Both the position numbers and the translations under genes were made by a program. The notes under the pieces are model-generated. The model ran no database searches, was not told the DNA's origin, and worked only from the letters and a program-made list of their open reading frames with translations. A DNA stretch of 64,000 bases, from contig NZ_QKNW01000001.1 in NCBI RefSeq assembly GCF_009663395.1, positions 558,001 to 622,000 on the forward strand, in the 5' to 3' direction. The number at the start of each line of letters is the position of its first letter. Position 1 is the first letter of the stretch. The stretch is from Halosegnis longus. Its GTDB lineage: Archaea > Halobacteriota > Halobacteria > Halobacteriales > Haloarculaceae. This document shows, one piece after another, positions 1-7,459 of this stretch.

Positions 1-409
1 GCGAGATGACCTCGCCCTCCGAGAACGCGCTAGTGAAGGGCGTGTCGGCGTTCTCGACGCGCAGGTGGACGTGTTCACACTGGAAGCGCGCCGACCGGTT
101 CGTCGTGAACGCGCCGGGCGTCAGGCCGGACTCGGAGCCGATTTGCGCGCCGTTGCACACGCCGAGCACGGGAGTGCCTTCCTCGGCGAGGGCGCGCACC
201 TCGTCCATGATTGGCGAGCGGGCGGCCATCGCGCCGGCGCGGAGGTAATCGCCGTAGGAGAACCCGCCGGGGATGACGATGCCGTCGGGCGATTCCGGCA
301 GGCCGTCCTCGTGCCAGACGATGTCGGCGTCGATGTCGAGCGAATCGAGCGCGAGCGCGGCGTCGCGGTCGCAGTTCGAGCCGCCGAATCGGATGATGGA
401 GACGGTCAT
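1..409 (-). CDS. purQ: Phosphoribosylformylglycinamidine synthase glutaminase subunit (partial)
   Basis: This is the N-terminal 136 residues of PurQ; the gene runs off the left edge. PurQ is the class I glutamine amidotransferase that supplies ammonia to PurL in step four of de novo purine synthesis. The protein opens with MTVSIIRFGGSNCDRD, carries the oxyanion-strand motif IPGGFSYGDYLRAG near residues 46-59, and has the nucleophile elbow GVCNGAQ with Cys85. Its ATG at 409-407 overlaps the purS TGA at 408-406 (ATGA), so the two are almost certainly translationally coupled. This fits the archaeal and Gram-positive PurSQL organisation, in which PurS bridges PurQ and PurL. Confidence 0.96.
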   Translation of the reverse strand, partial: MTVSIIRFGGSNCDRDAALALDSLDIDADIVWHEDGLPESPDGIVIPGGFSYGDYLRAGAMAARSPIMDEVRALAEEGTPVLGVCNGAQIGSESGLTPGAFTTNRSARFQCEHVHLRVENADTPFTSAFSEGEVIS

Positions 410-660
410 TCCGCCTCGACCACGTCCACGTCGTAGTCGTGGATGGTGGGGTTCGCGAGGAGGCGTTCTGCCATCTCGTCGGCGCGCTCGCGGGCGCTTC
501 TCGCGTCGTCTGCATCGAGGTCGATATCGAAGCGGTCGGCGCTCCGGAGGCCGTCGAGGTCGAAGCCGAGCCGTTCGAGCGCCTTGCGCGTCTGGTCGGC
601 CTCGGGGTCGAGCACCCCGTGTTTGAGCCGAACCGTCACCGTCGCGGTGTAGGCTGTCAT
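406..660 (-). CDS. purS: Phosphoribosylformylglycinamidine synthase subunit PurS
   Basis: An 84-residue PurS, the small third subunit of the PurLQS FGAM synthase complex. It begins MTAYTATVTVRLKHGVLDPE and contains KALERLGFDLDGLRSAD, the typical beta-alpha-beta layout of the family. The reading frame stays open far upstream, but the ATG at 660 is the family start and gives the usual length. It overlaps purQ by four bases. The facing gene on the other strand is purU, and the 120-bp gap between them (661-780) would hold both promoters. Confidence 0.95.
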   Translation of the reverse strand: MTAYTATVTVRLKHGVLDPEADQTRKALERLGFDLDGLRSADRFDIDLDADDARSARERADEMAERLLANPTIHDYDVDVVEAE

Positions 661-780
661 ACGCGGGGGTGCGTATCCGTGGATGAAAACGGTTCCGGGT
701 TCGGTGGCCTGTACACGGAGATGCACAGCGATGCTTGCGCGGAGCGCGCGGCTTTTGCCCGCCGGTGAACGTTGGCCGGT

Positions 781-1719
781 ATGACCCGCGAGTACACCCA
801 GATAACCGTCATCGGCGAGGACACGACGGGTATCATCGCCCGCGTGACCACCCTCCTGTACGACCGCGCCATCAACATCGAGGACCTCGACCAGGCCGTC
901 CGCGAGGGGCTGTTCCGGATGACCCTCCACGTCGACACGAGCGAGATGACCTGCTCGCAGGAAGAGCTCCGCGAGGCGCTCGACGAACTGGGCGAGGAAA
1001 TCGGCCACGAGGTCCGGGTTCGGTTCCCCGACGACCGCGACACGCAGACGATTGCCGTGCTCGCGACGAAGGAGACCCACGCGCCGGAGGCGCTGTTTGC
1101 CGCCCACGAGGAGGGGAGTCTCGACGCCGACATCTCCGTCGTCATCTCGAACCACAGCGACCTCGACGACCTCGCCGCCGACTACGATGTCCCCTTCCAC
1201 GACATCGGCGACGAGAAGGGGACCCCCGACGAGGACGAACTGCTCACCCTCTTGGAAGAGTACGACGCCGACCTCATCGTCCTCGCGCGGTACATGCGCA
1301 TCATCGGTCCGGAGGTCGTCTTCCGCTACGAGGACCGCATCATCAATATCCACCCGAGCCTGCTCCCCTCCTTCCCCGGCGCGCGCGCCTACCAGCAGGC
1401 CCGACAGGAGGGCGTCCGCGTCGGCGGCGTCACCGCCCACTACGTCACGACCGACCTCGATCAAGGGCCGATTATCGCCCAGCGCGCCTTCGACGTCCCT
1501 GCCGACGCCACCGTCAAGGAACTCGAACAGCGAGGCCAGCCGCTCGAAGCCTCGGCGCTGCTCGAGGCCGTTCGACTTCATCTGGACGACGCGGTCTACG
1601 TCCACCAGGGTCGCGTCGAACTCCGCGACGGCGTCGAGGCCGACGACTACCAGCTCGGTCTCCCGGAGAAGATGCGCGAGTGGAACCCCTCGACGCCGGT
1701 CGACGGCGAACCGCTCTAA
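781..1719 (+). CDS. purU: Formyltetrahydrofolate deformylase-like protein (PurU family)
   Basis: A 312-residue protein with an N-terminal ACT domain (about residues 6-80) followed by a formyltransferase domain. The GART/PurU catalytic triad is visible as Asn189 and His191 in NIHPSLLP and Asp227 in TTDLDQGPI; the 38-residue Asn-Asp spacing matches the family. The family hydrolyses 10-formyl-THF to formate and THF, which can feed formate-dependent purine steps. Gene order beside purS, purQ and purC supports a purine or one-carbon role. I chose ATG 781 over an in-frame TTG at 772. Its stop overlaps the convergent purC stop by four bases (1716-1719). Confidence 0.9.
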   Translation: MTREYTQITVIGEDTTGIIARVTTLLYDRAINIEDLDQAVREGLFRMTLHVDTSEMTCSQEELREALDELGEEIGHEVRVRFPDDRDTQTIAVLATKETHAPEALFAAHEEGSLDADISVVISNHSDLDDLAADYDVPFHDIGDEKGTPDEDELLTLLEEYDADLIVLARYMRIIGPEVVFRYEDRIINIHPSLLPSFPGARAYQQARQEGVRVGGVTAHYVTTDLDQGPIIAQRAFDVPADATVKELEQRGQPLEASALLEAVRLHLDDAVYVHQGRVELRDGVEADDYQLGLPEKMREWNPSTPVDGEPL

Positions 1720-2744
1720 CGCAGGTCGCGCACGGCCTCGACCGCCTCGGAGAGCGGTGGCGCGTCGAACAGGTCCCGGCCGAGATACGCGTTTGCACCC
1801 GAACGGTACATCTCGCTTGCCGTCTCCAGGACGGTCTCGGGGAGCGACTCGGGGTCGTGCTCGCACAGCTCCCGCCAGTCGGCAACGTCCTGTTTTTGTG
1901 CTCGCACCTTCGCCTCGCTCACGGCTTCGACCCACGCCTGCTGCTCGCGCTTGTGGTACTGTCGGATGACCTCCTTCGAGAGCTGTTGGCCGTCGTAGGA
2001 AAACCGGTTCTCGTCGAACGTTCCGACCACGTCGGCGACGAGAATCTCGCCGTTGAAGTAACAACACTCGATTTTGCCGTCCTCGTGGACGAGTCCCGCG
2101 CGGGCGGCTTTCCCCGTCACGAGGTCGTTCACGTCACGCGCGACGGTTTCGAGGGCGTCGATGTCGGCCTCGCCCGCGATCTCGTCGGCCTCCTCGCGGG
2201 TGAGATACCGGTCTGACTCCTCGTACTTCGTCGAGAACTCGATGACCGCTTCCGGGAGGTCGACCGACTCGTCGGGCCACGATTCCATATCGAGTCCGTA
2301 CTCGCTCGGCTCGCCACGCGACCGGAGCGACGACCCGACCGGTACCGTGTTCCGGAAGACGATTTCGAGCGGAACCAGGTAGTTCGAGCCGGCGTCGGCG
2401 TGGAAGGCGTCGTAGTCGTACGCGCGCCCCTCGTGTGGCAGGTCGGGAACCTGCGTCAGTTCGATTGCCATCTCGCGTGGCGGCTCCTCGGCCTCGGCGA
2501 GCGGAATCGGCTCGTCGCCGTCGTCGGGGACGACCCCGCGGTAGTGCGTGGAGATGCCCTCGGCTTCGAGCGCTTCGAAGTTCGCAGCCCCCATCGCACA
2601 GAGGCTCCGGCCCTTCTGTGGAATCTCGTCCGGCATCTTGCCCCAGTCGAAGACGGAGTAGTCGTCGGTGAACACGAACGCGCCCCGGCCCAGTCGTGCC
2701 GAAGTCGCCCCCTCCGCGACCCGGAACTCCTTGACGCTCGTCAT
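1716..2744 (-). CDS. purC: Phosphoribosylaminoimidazole-succinocarboxamide synthase
   Basis: A 342-residue SAICAR synthetase, which joins CAIR and aspartate with ATP in purine synthesis. It starts MTSVKEFRVAEGATSARLG and includes VFTDDYSVFDWGKMPDEI (nucleotide-binding hairpin), FRNTVPVGSSLRSR and the conserved GKIECCYFNGEILVADVV block. It is longer than the ~240-residue bacterial enzyme, resembling the haloarchaeal form. The frame is open upstream, but ATG 2744 sits 24-30 bp below a TATA-like box and gives the conserved N terminus. It is convergent with purU, with a four-base overlap. Confidence 0.93.
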   Translation of the reverse strand: MTSVKEFRVAEGATSARLGRGAFVFTDDYSVFDWGKMPDEIPQKGRSLCAMGAANFEALEAEGISTHYRGVVPDDGDEPIPLAEAEEPPREMAIELTQVPDLPHEGRAYDYDAFHADAGSNYLVPLEIVFRNTVPVGSSLRSRGEPSEYGLDMESWPDESVDLPEAVIEFSTKYEESDRYLTREEADEIAGEADIDALETVARDVNDLVTGKAARAGLVHEDGKIECCYFNGEILVADVVGTFDENRFSYDGQQLSKEVIRQYHKREQQAWVEAVSEAKVRAQKQDVADWRELCEHDPESLPETVLETASEMYRSGANAYLGRDLFDAPPLSEAVEAVRDLR

Positions 2745-2899
2745 ACGTCTCCGTTCTGGCGGCGTTGTATAGTCGTTTCCTCTCGTTTGTTTGGTGGTGA
2801 TTGTGTTTCGAACAGTTCCTCGGCGTCTTCGACATCGTCTCGGAAGTGTTCGCTCGGGTCGTCTACTGCTTCGATACGCCCTCGAAAGCCCCCGCGCCG
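2741..2899 (-). pseudogene. Possible C-terminal gene remnant upstream of purC
   Basis: On the minus strand an open frame without any ATG, GTG or TTG start runs from an in-frame TAG at 2902-2900 to a TGA that overlaps the purC ATG. Its middle reads like haloarchaeal protein: acidic IEAVDDPSEHF followed by DDVEDAEELFETQ. The last ~20 codons coincide with the AT-rich purC promoter and are unlikely to be coding. It could be the tail of a gene cut off when the adjacent repeat arrived, or chance acidic coding potential in GC-rich DNA. I do not recognise a family. Confidence 0.25.
2767..2775 (-). promoter_or_regulatory. TATA-like box of purC
   Basis: On the minus strand this reads gactataca, 23-31 bp upstream of the purC ATG at 2744. 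That is the spacing expected for a leaderless haloarchaeal transcript. The surrounding 2760-2815 stretch is clearly AT-richer than the neighbouring coding DNA. Confidence 0.5.
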
Positions 2900-2907
2900 C
2901 TACCGCA

Positions 2908-3260
2908 CCAACCTTTCCCCACACCGCACACGCTCGCACGGCGAGCGGTGCGGTAGGCCACCGCCTCGGTTGCTTGTGCGGTGGCGTGGTCCGAGCGCGC
3001 ATCGGCGCGCGAGTCAGTGCGAGGTCGTCGCGAGGGCACCGAGCGACGGCTTGTCAGAGCGTGCGCTGACAGTGGACGAGTGAGCACCGCGAGCGAGTCG
3101 GCTGGGGAGGCGTGTGGGCGGTGCTGTCGGGTGGACTGAAAGGGGCGGGCGTGTCGCGCGTGTTCGGTCGGTTCCGTGACCACTATCGGGAGCGAGCGCA
3201 GCGAGCGACCGATATGTCACGGGGAGACCGCGACACGTCCGGGGCTTTCAAGCCGTACTC
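2908..3260 (+). repeat. Dispersed structured repeat, copy A
   Basis: Non-coding region between divergent purC and nreA. It shares order and sequence with 49663-49951 (copy C) and partly with 20217-19960 on the minus strand (copy B). Shared blocks include gccaccg-ctcggttgc, a GC-rich hairpin near 2994-3013, cgagtcggctggggaggc, and a terminal module 3137-3250. The module has 22-bp inverted arms (3137-3158 and 3229-3250, starting tgaaag and ending ctttca) around an inner hairpin formed by ccgtgac (3174-3180) and gtcacgg (3216-3222). I see no credible protein in it. It could be a structured RNA, a regulatory leader or a MITE-like element. Confidence 0.75.
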
Positions 3261-3352
3261 ACCAACGTAGTTGCGGTCACCAAGCGACACGTCCGGGGCT
3301 TTCAGGCTGGTCACAACAGAGCAGTCACCAGACGACACGCCCGGAGTGTTCA
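3231..3352 (+). repeat. Three tandem degenerate copies of the repeat's right arm
   Basis: The motif cgacacgtccggggctttca occurs at 3231-3250, again exactly at 3285-3304, and in degenerate form (cgacacgcccggagtgttca) at 3333-3352, with periods of 54 and 48 bp. The spacers share gtcacca-type sequence, and acagagcagtca appears twice (near 3316 and 3367). The array ends about 90 bp before the nreA start. Copy C of the element has only one arm at this place. Confidence 0.8.
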
Positions 3353-3443
3353 AGCGGTCACCAATAACAGAGCAGTCAAATGAGTAGAGAGGTCCAGAAA
3401 CAGGCGAACAGTTCAAGACCGAGAAAGCAGAAACTGAACCCGA

Positions 3444-4709
3444 ATGCAGCTCGACGACTACATCGACGGGCTCGGCGACGACGAGGAGGCGCGGCGTCGC
3501 CAGCTCGCGAAGGAGAAATCCTACGAGATAACCGAGTATCTCGAGGACGTCGAGCAATCCATCGACGAAACCCTCCAGGACGACACCCTGTTCGGCTCCA
3601 CGGCACCCGGCATCTTCGTCGGAAGCTCGTCGTATCCGGACGTGTCGGCGGGCGTGCTCGCCCCGGTCAGCGAACCCGACCGCGCCGCCGAGTTCGAAAC
3701 CGGGCCACACTGGTACAAGCGCGGCTACACCATCGACGACGTGTTCCAGTCGCGGACGAACCTCCTCAACTCCGCGAAACGGACGAACGTCCACGTCGCC
3801 GACGAGTGGGACGGCTTCACCGGCGTCCAGCGAGAGGTCGCCATCGCCGACCGGCCCGTCGACGTGGAACTCGGACTCGACGGCCGTCCCGAAGTCGACA
3901 TGGACCTCTCCGTCGACGACATCTCGACGCCGACGGGACCCCGTGCGACCGCCGAGTACGCCGACCTCGCGGAGAATCCACACGTTCCAAAGCCCGTCGA
4001 GTACACCCTCTCTGACGACGACTGGAAGGCCGAGGGCGCGATGACGTACCTCTACAACCGCGGGCTCGACGTGTACCAAATCGAGAACGTGCTCGCGGCC
4101 GGGGCGCTCGGAGAGACACAGAATCGCAAGCTCGTCCCGACGCGGTGGTCGATTACGGCCGTCGACGACACCATCTGTAACTTCCTGCGCGGACAGATTC
4201 ACAACCGCCCGAGCGTCGACGCGACGGAGGTGTGGTACAACGAGTATCTGGGCAACCGATTTTGGGTGCTTCTCGCGCCCGGCGACTTCGAGTTCGAGCT
4301 CGTGGAGCTGAAAGCCCCCGGCTCCGTCTGGAATCCGGCGGGTCGTGGCTACAACGTCACCAGCGACTACGAGGGGTTCGAAGGCCGGACGAGCTACGCG
4401 AGCGAGACGGCCGGAGCCTACTACGCCGCCAAGCTCGGCGCGTTAGAGAACCTCGCCGACCGCGGCCGGCAGGCGAAGGTGCTCGTCGTCCGCCACGTCA
4501 CCCCCGACTACTGGGGACCGGCGGGCGTCTGGCAGGTGCGCGAAACCGTCAGAAACGCCTTCGAGGAGGGCGAGCCGGGAGAGGCCGAAACCCTCCACGA
4601 CGCCGTGCGTGAACTCACGCCGCGGTGGCCCGTCGACATCGACACGCTCCGGCGCAACTCAGAGCTCGTGGCTGGCGTCCAAGCGAGCCTCGCGGATTTC
4701 GGACGATGA
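3444..4709 (+). CDS. nreA: NreA-like archaeal DNA repair protein with PCNA-binding tail
   Basis: A 421-residue protein of the archaeal Nre family (DUF650/DUF651), implicated in DNA damage tolerance. Recognisable blocks are IFVGSSSYPDVSAGVLAP (residues ~57-74), WYKRGYTIDDVFQSRTNLL, LVPTRWSITAVDDTI and TSYASETAGAYYAAKLG. The last ten residues VQASLADFGR form a PIP-box-like motif (Gln, Leu and Phe in Q-x-x-L-x-x-F), the PCNA-docking feature known for haloarchaeal NreA. The start ATG gives the family N terminus. It is the first gene downstream of repeat copy A. Enzymatic activity of the family is not established to my knowledge. Confidence 0.92.
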   Translation: MQLDDYIDGLGDDEEARRRQLAKEKSYEITEYLEDVEQSIDETLQDDTLFGSTAPGIFVGSSSYPDVSAGVLAPVSEPDRAAEFETGPHWYKRGYTIDDVFQSRTNLLNSAKRTNVHVADEWDGFTGVQREVAIADRPVDVELGLDGRPEVDMDLSVDDISTPTGPRATAEYADLAENPHVPKPVEYTLSDDDWKAEGAMTYLYNRGLDVYQIENVLAAGALGETQNRKLVPTRWSITAVDDTICNFLRGQIHNRPSVDATEVWYNEYLGNRFWVLLAPGDFEFELVELKAPGSVWNPAGRGYNVTSDYEGFEGRTSYASETAGAYYAAKLGALENLADRGRQAKVLVVRHVTPDYWGPAGVWQVRETVRNAFEEGEPGEAETLHDAVRELTPRWPVDIDTLRRNSELVAGVQASLADFGR

Positions 4710-4746
4710 AAAAGTAATAACTGCGTCCACCGGTCAAGCCGTTGGT

Positions 4747-4875
4747 ATGCTCGCGCCGCTCGCGTTGGGTCCCCTCGACGTGGTCGTCGTCTTGGGACTA
4801 CCGCTACTGATTATTTCTATCGCGGCGTGGCGGATGATGGAGGCGTTCGAGCCGGAGTCGGACGAAGAGGATTAA
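4747..4875 (+). CDS. 42-residue single-span membrane protein
   Basis: A very small gene starting at ATG 4747. It encodes a hydrophobic segment (VVVVLGLPLLIISIAAW, about residues 12-28) followed by an acidic tail ending PESDEED. The layout suggests an N-out, C-in single-pass protein. It follows nreA by 37 bp on the same strand and overlaps the convergent DUF302 gene stop by four bases. I do not recognise a family. It could be a real micro-protein; the clear hydrophobic core and acidic haloarchaeal tail argue against chance. Confidence 0.6.
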   Translation: MLAPLALGPLDVVVVLGLPLLIISIAAWRMMEAFEPESDEED

Positions 4876-5318
4876 GCCGCGTCGAGGTGTTCCCACGCCT
4901 CGCTCACCAGGTCGCCGGTGTCGGCGATGATGTCGGCCATCGTGTCGTCGTCGGGCGCAATTCCCGAGAGACGCGCAATCTTCATGATGGAGACGTGATA
5001 GACGACCTGCCGGCCGGGCGACTCCTCCCACACGACGACGTTACACGGGAACAGCGCGCCCAGCTTCTTGTCCGAGGCGTCGAGCGCGCGGTCGGCCATT
5101 CTCGGGTTGCAGGCCCCGAGCACGTAGTAGGGGTCGCGGTCGGCGTCGACCTTCTCGTTGAGCATCTCCGAGGGCGAAAACTCGACCGGGACGCCGAAGC
5201 CGGCGTCGGTGAACACCGCACGGACGTGTTCGATTGCCTCGTCGTGGTCCATCTCCAAGACTGCGCGGTGTTCGCCGATCTCTTCGGGGTCGAGCGTCGC
5301 GGGGTCGAACGGAAGCAT
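4872..5318 (-). CDS. DUF302 domain protein
   Basis: A 148-residue soluble protein of the DUF302 family. Diagnostic blocks are FTDAGFGVPVEFSPSEMLNE (residues ~36-55), YYVLGACNPRMADRALD and LGALFPCNVVVWEE, with two conserved cysteines. Function of the family is unknown; it is widespread in haloarchaea and bacteria and sometimes lies near heavy-metal or redox genes, which is not the case here. Start ATG 5318 gives the full domain. The downstream DUF5789-like gene lies upstream on the same strand by 39 bp, so a two-gene unit is possible. Confidence 0.88.
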   Translation of the reverse strand: MLPFDPATLDPEEIGEHRAVLEMDHDEAIEHVRAVFTDAGFGVPVEFSPSEMLNEKVDADRDPYYVLGACNPRMADRALDASDKKLGALFPCNVVVWEESPGRQVVYHVSIMKIARLSGIAPDDDTMADIIADTGDLVSEAWEHLDAA

Positions 5319-5357
5319 AGCTACGGGTTCGGGCGCGGAGACAAAAGGTATGGCAGG

Positions 5358-5642
5358 TCACTCGGTCGCGACGGGGCCGGTGCCGGCGACGGCACGGACC
5401 GCCTGTTCGAACTCCTGTCGGGTCGGGAAGTAGGTCTCGTCGCTTTCCTCCAAGAGCGTCCCCAGTTCGCGGGGGCCGTCGGGCGTGCGAATCTCGGTGT
5501 CGCCCTCGCGGCGCACGATTTCGCTCACCTCGATACCGAAGTGGAGTCGCGAGGTGACCTGTGCGAGCGGGACGCCGGCCACGTCCGGCCCCTCGCCAAG
5601 TTCGACAGCCGGTTCCTCGGGTTCCGCCTCGTCGTCAGCCAT
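5358..5642 (-). CDS. Small haloarchaeal conserved protein (DUF5789-like)
   Basis: A 94-residue acidic protein. The core LGEGPDVAGVPLAQVTSRL, then EIVRREGDTEIRTPDGPREL and ETYFPTRQEFEQAV, matches a short protein conserved across haloarchaea that I associate with DUF5789; the DUF number is from memory. There is no transmembrane segment or catalytic signature. It is divergent from the zinc-ribbon regulator at 5734, with 91 bp between starts. The function is unknown. Confidence 0.75.
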   Translation of the reverse strand: MADDEAEPEEPAVELGEGPDVAGVPLAQVTSRLHFGIEVSEIVRREGDTEIRTPDGPRELGTLLEESDETYFPTRQEFEQAVRAVAGTGPVATE

Positions 5643-5733
5643 ACTACTGATTCCGGTGGCCGGCGGTTAATCGTTGCGGACCGGCGGAGACAGCGAGCAG
5701 AAGACGTATTCACCGGCCCGCGGTACCACGCGT

Positions 5734-6018
5734 ATGGCCGAGCGAACGACCCGCGAGCAGATCGCCGACCACCTGCGCGAGCAGTCGGCCGAGGCCGGCA
5801 CGCTCGCAAACGAGTTCGAGATTACGACGGCGGCCGCGCTGTCGCACGTCGACCACATCGCCAAGTCGCTCGACGGCACCGACGAACAGCTGCTCGCCGC
5901 ACCCCCCACCTGCAACGACTGCGGCTTCGACGACTTTGACAACCTCATCAATCGCCCGTCGCGGTGTCCGGAGTGTAAAAGCGAATCCCTCACCGAACCC
6001 GCCTTCACCATCAGATGA
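5734..6018 (+). CDS. Predicted HTH regulator with zinc ribbon
   Basis: A 94-residue protein with an N-terminal winged-helix-like region (TTREQIADHLREQSAEAGTL, residues 4-23) and a C-terminal zinc ribbon with two CxxC knuckles, CNDCGF and CPECKS. It resembles the archaeal predicted-regulator group that couples an ArsR-like HTH to a rubredoxin-type ribbon. The frame extends 20 codons upstream, but ATG 5734 gives the conserved MAERTTREQ start. Its end overlaps the convergent membrane gene by eight bases. The DNA target is unknown. Confidence 0.75.
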   Translation: MAERTTREQIADHLREQSAEAGTLANEFEITTAAALSHVDHIAKSLDGTDEQLLAAPPTCNDCGFDDFDNLINRPSRCPECKSESLTEPAFTIR

Positions 6019-6523
6019 GCAGCCGGAGGAAGCCGGGGACGATGACGCCGAGCGCGAGCACGTACGTCGTCGCCGTGGCGAGCCAGTCGCGGCGAATCTG
6101 TCGGTAGCTCCCGGATAGCGAGTCGAACCGCGGAAGGACGACGTACGAGAAGAAGCCGACAAGGAAGACGAACGTCACCAACAGCGCGAGCAGATGCGTC
6201 AACAGCGGGAGCTGTGTGCCGCCGACGTACAGCTCCGGCGGGGGCGTGACGCCCTCGATACCGTACTCGACGGCGGTGTAGAACACGCCCGCGAGGATGC
6301 CGGCCGCGTAGTGGAGCCCGGAGGCGAGCGTCGGGTCGACGCCGTCGGGGGCAGAGTTGGTGAGGACCCCGGCGGCGACGAACGGCGGGGTCGACCCCTC
6401 GGGGAGCCGATGCATCGGCACGTTCGAGACGATTGCGGCGAGCAGGCCGGCGACCGCCCCGAGCACGTAGACGGTCGACGTCGTCAACGCCGGACTGTGC
6501 AGAAACACGTCGAAGGTGAACAC
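6011..6523 (-). CDS. Four-span membrane protein, unknown function
   Basis: About 170 residues with four hydrophobic segments: VYVLGAVAGLLAAIVSNVPM, LHYAAGILAGVFYTAVEYGI, LLALLVTFVFLVGFFSYVVL, and TYVLALGVIVPGFLRLLI at the C terminus. I chose the GTG at 6523 because the more distal start at 6592 would overlap the end of the upstream kinase gene by 40 bp and adds a basic, non-conserved-looking leader. It follows the PfkB kinase on the same strand. I do not recognise a characterised family. Confidence 0.7.
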   Translation of the reverse strand: MFTFDVFLHSPALTTSTVYVLGAVAGLLAAIVSNVPMHRLPEGSTPPFVAAGVLTNSAPDGVDPTLASGLHYAAGILAGVFYTAVEYGIEGVTPPPELYVGGTQLPLLTHLLALLVTFVFLVGFFSYVVLPRFDSLSGSYRQIRRDWLATATTYVLALGVIVPGFLRLLI

Positions 6524-6552
6524 GGGTAGAGACGTGCGCTCCAGCGACAAAA

Positions 6553-7410
6553 TCACTCGCGTTTTCGCGCTATCGCGTCGAGCCGCTCCCACCCGAGGTC
6601 GGTCTTCGGTCCCTTCGACTCGGTGGCGAGCGCGCCGGCCGCGTTCGCCGTCGCGAGCGCCTCGGGATGGTCACAGTCGCGGAGTCGGCTGGCGATGTAG
6701 CCGGCCGCGAAGGCGTCGCCCGCGCCCGTGGTATCGACCGCCGGCGGCCGGTAGCCGTCGTGTTCGTACCGCGACTCGGGCGTCTCGACGACCGCGCCGT
6801 CGGTGCCGCACTTCCTGACGACCACCGGCGGGGTCGGCGCGTCGAGACAGTCGGCCTCGCGGTCGTTCACGAACAGCAGGTCGGCGGCGTCGAGGACCGG
6901 CCCGTACTCGCGTGACTCCACGCGCCGTCCGGGGTCGATGGAGAGCGGGACTCCGGCGTCGGTCGCGATATCTGCAACGCGAGCGACGGTGTCGGGTCGG
7001 TGGGCCGTCACGTGGACGTGGTCGGCGGCGCGAATCGGCTCCGGGTCGATGTCGTCGGGCCCGAGCGCCTCGTTCACCCCCGGGGTCGCGAGCACCGACA
7101 CCTCGCCGGTGTCGTCGACGAGCAGGTACTTCGTCGTCGTCTCGCCGTCGACGGTTCGGAGCCGGGAGAGGTCGACGCCCGCGCGGTCGAGGTCGCGGCG
7201 CGCGAGCAGCCCGTGTTCGTCGTCGCCGACGCTTCCGACGAGAGTCACGTCACAGTCGAGGCCGGCGAGCCCGACGGCGACGTTGGCAGCAGAGCCGCCG
7301 CCGGTCTGGCTCGTCTCGCGGACGACCGCCTCGGCGTCGGGGTCGGGGAGCGCATCGAGTCGGAGGGTCACGTCCCAGTTGACGTGGCCGACACAACAGA
7401 CCCGGGACAT
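6553..7410 (-). CDS. PfkB-family sugar or nucleoside kinase
   Basis: A 285-residue ribokinase-fold kinase. The N-terminal signature TGGGSAANVAVGLAGL (residues ~36-51) and the C-terminal catalytic and anion-hole motif DTTGAGDAFAAGY (catalytic Asp in GAGD) are intact. The substrate cannot be read from the sequence; the family phosphorylates ribose, adenosine, ribose-1-phosphate, 2-keto-3-deoxygluconate and others. Within about 2.3 kb lies deoC, so a role in (deoxy)ribose or nucleoside metabolism is possible but only an inference. The start ATG 7410 is preceded by 49 bp separating it from the DUF63 gene. Confidence 0.88.
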   Translation of the reverse strand: MSRVCCVGHVNWDVTLRLDALPDPDAEAVVRETSQTGGGSAANVAVGLAGLDCDVTLVGSVGDDEHGLLARRDLDRAGVDLSRLRTVDGETTTKYLLVDDTGEVSVLATPGVNEALGPDDIDPEPIRAADHVHVTAHRPDTVARVADIATDAGVPLSIDPGRRVESREYGPVLDAADLLFVNDREADCLDAPTPPVVVRKCGTDGAVVETPESRYEHDGYRPPAVDTTGAGDAFAAGYIASRLRDCDHPEALATANAAGALATESKGPKTDLGWERLDAIARKRE

Positions 7411-7459
7411 ACCCCCATCTCGCGCCGGTCGCGGTGAAAGTCTCGCGGTTTCGGGCCGG

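Noticed and set aside
772-780. TTG start for purU three codons upstream
   Set aside because: ATG at 781 is the stronger start and gives the family N terminus; TTG is possible but adds only three residues.
3014-3183. Short ORFs inside repeat copy A and likewise in copies B and C
   Set aside because: The frames differ between copies, contain no conserved protein pattern, and the sequence conservation follows inverted repeats instead of codons.
2908-3260. Possibility that the repeat is RNase P RNA or SRP RNA
   Set aside because: At least three diverged copies exist in 64 kb, which is not expected of those single-copy genes, and I find none of their conserved motifs.
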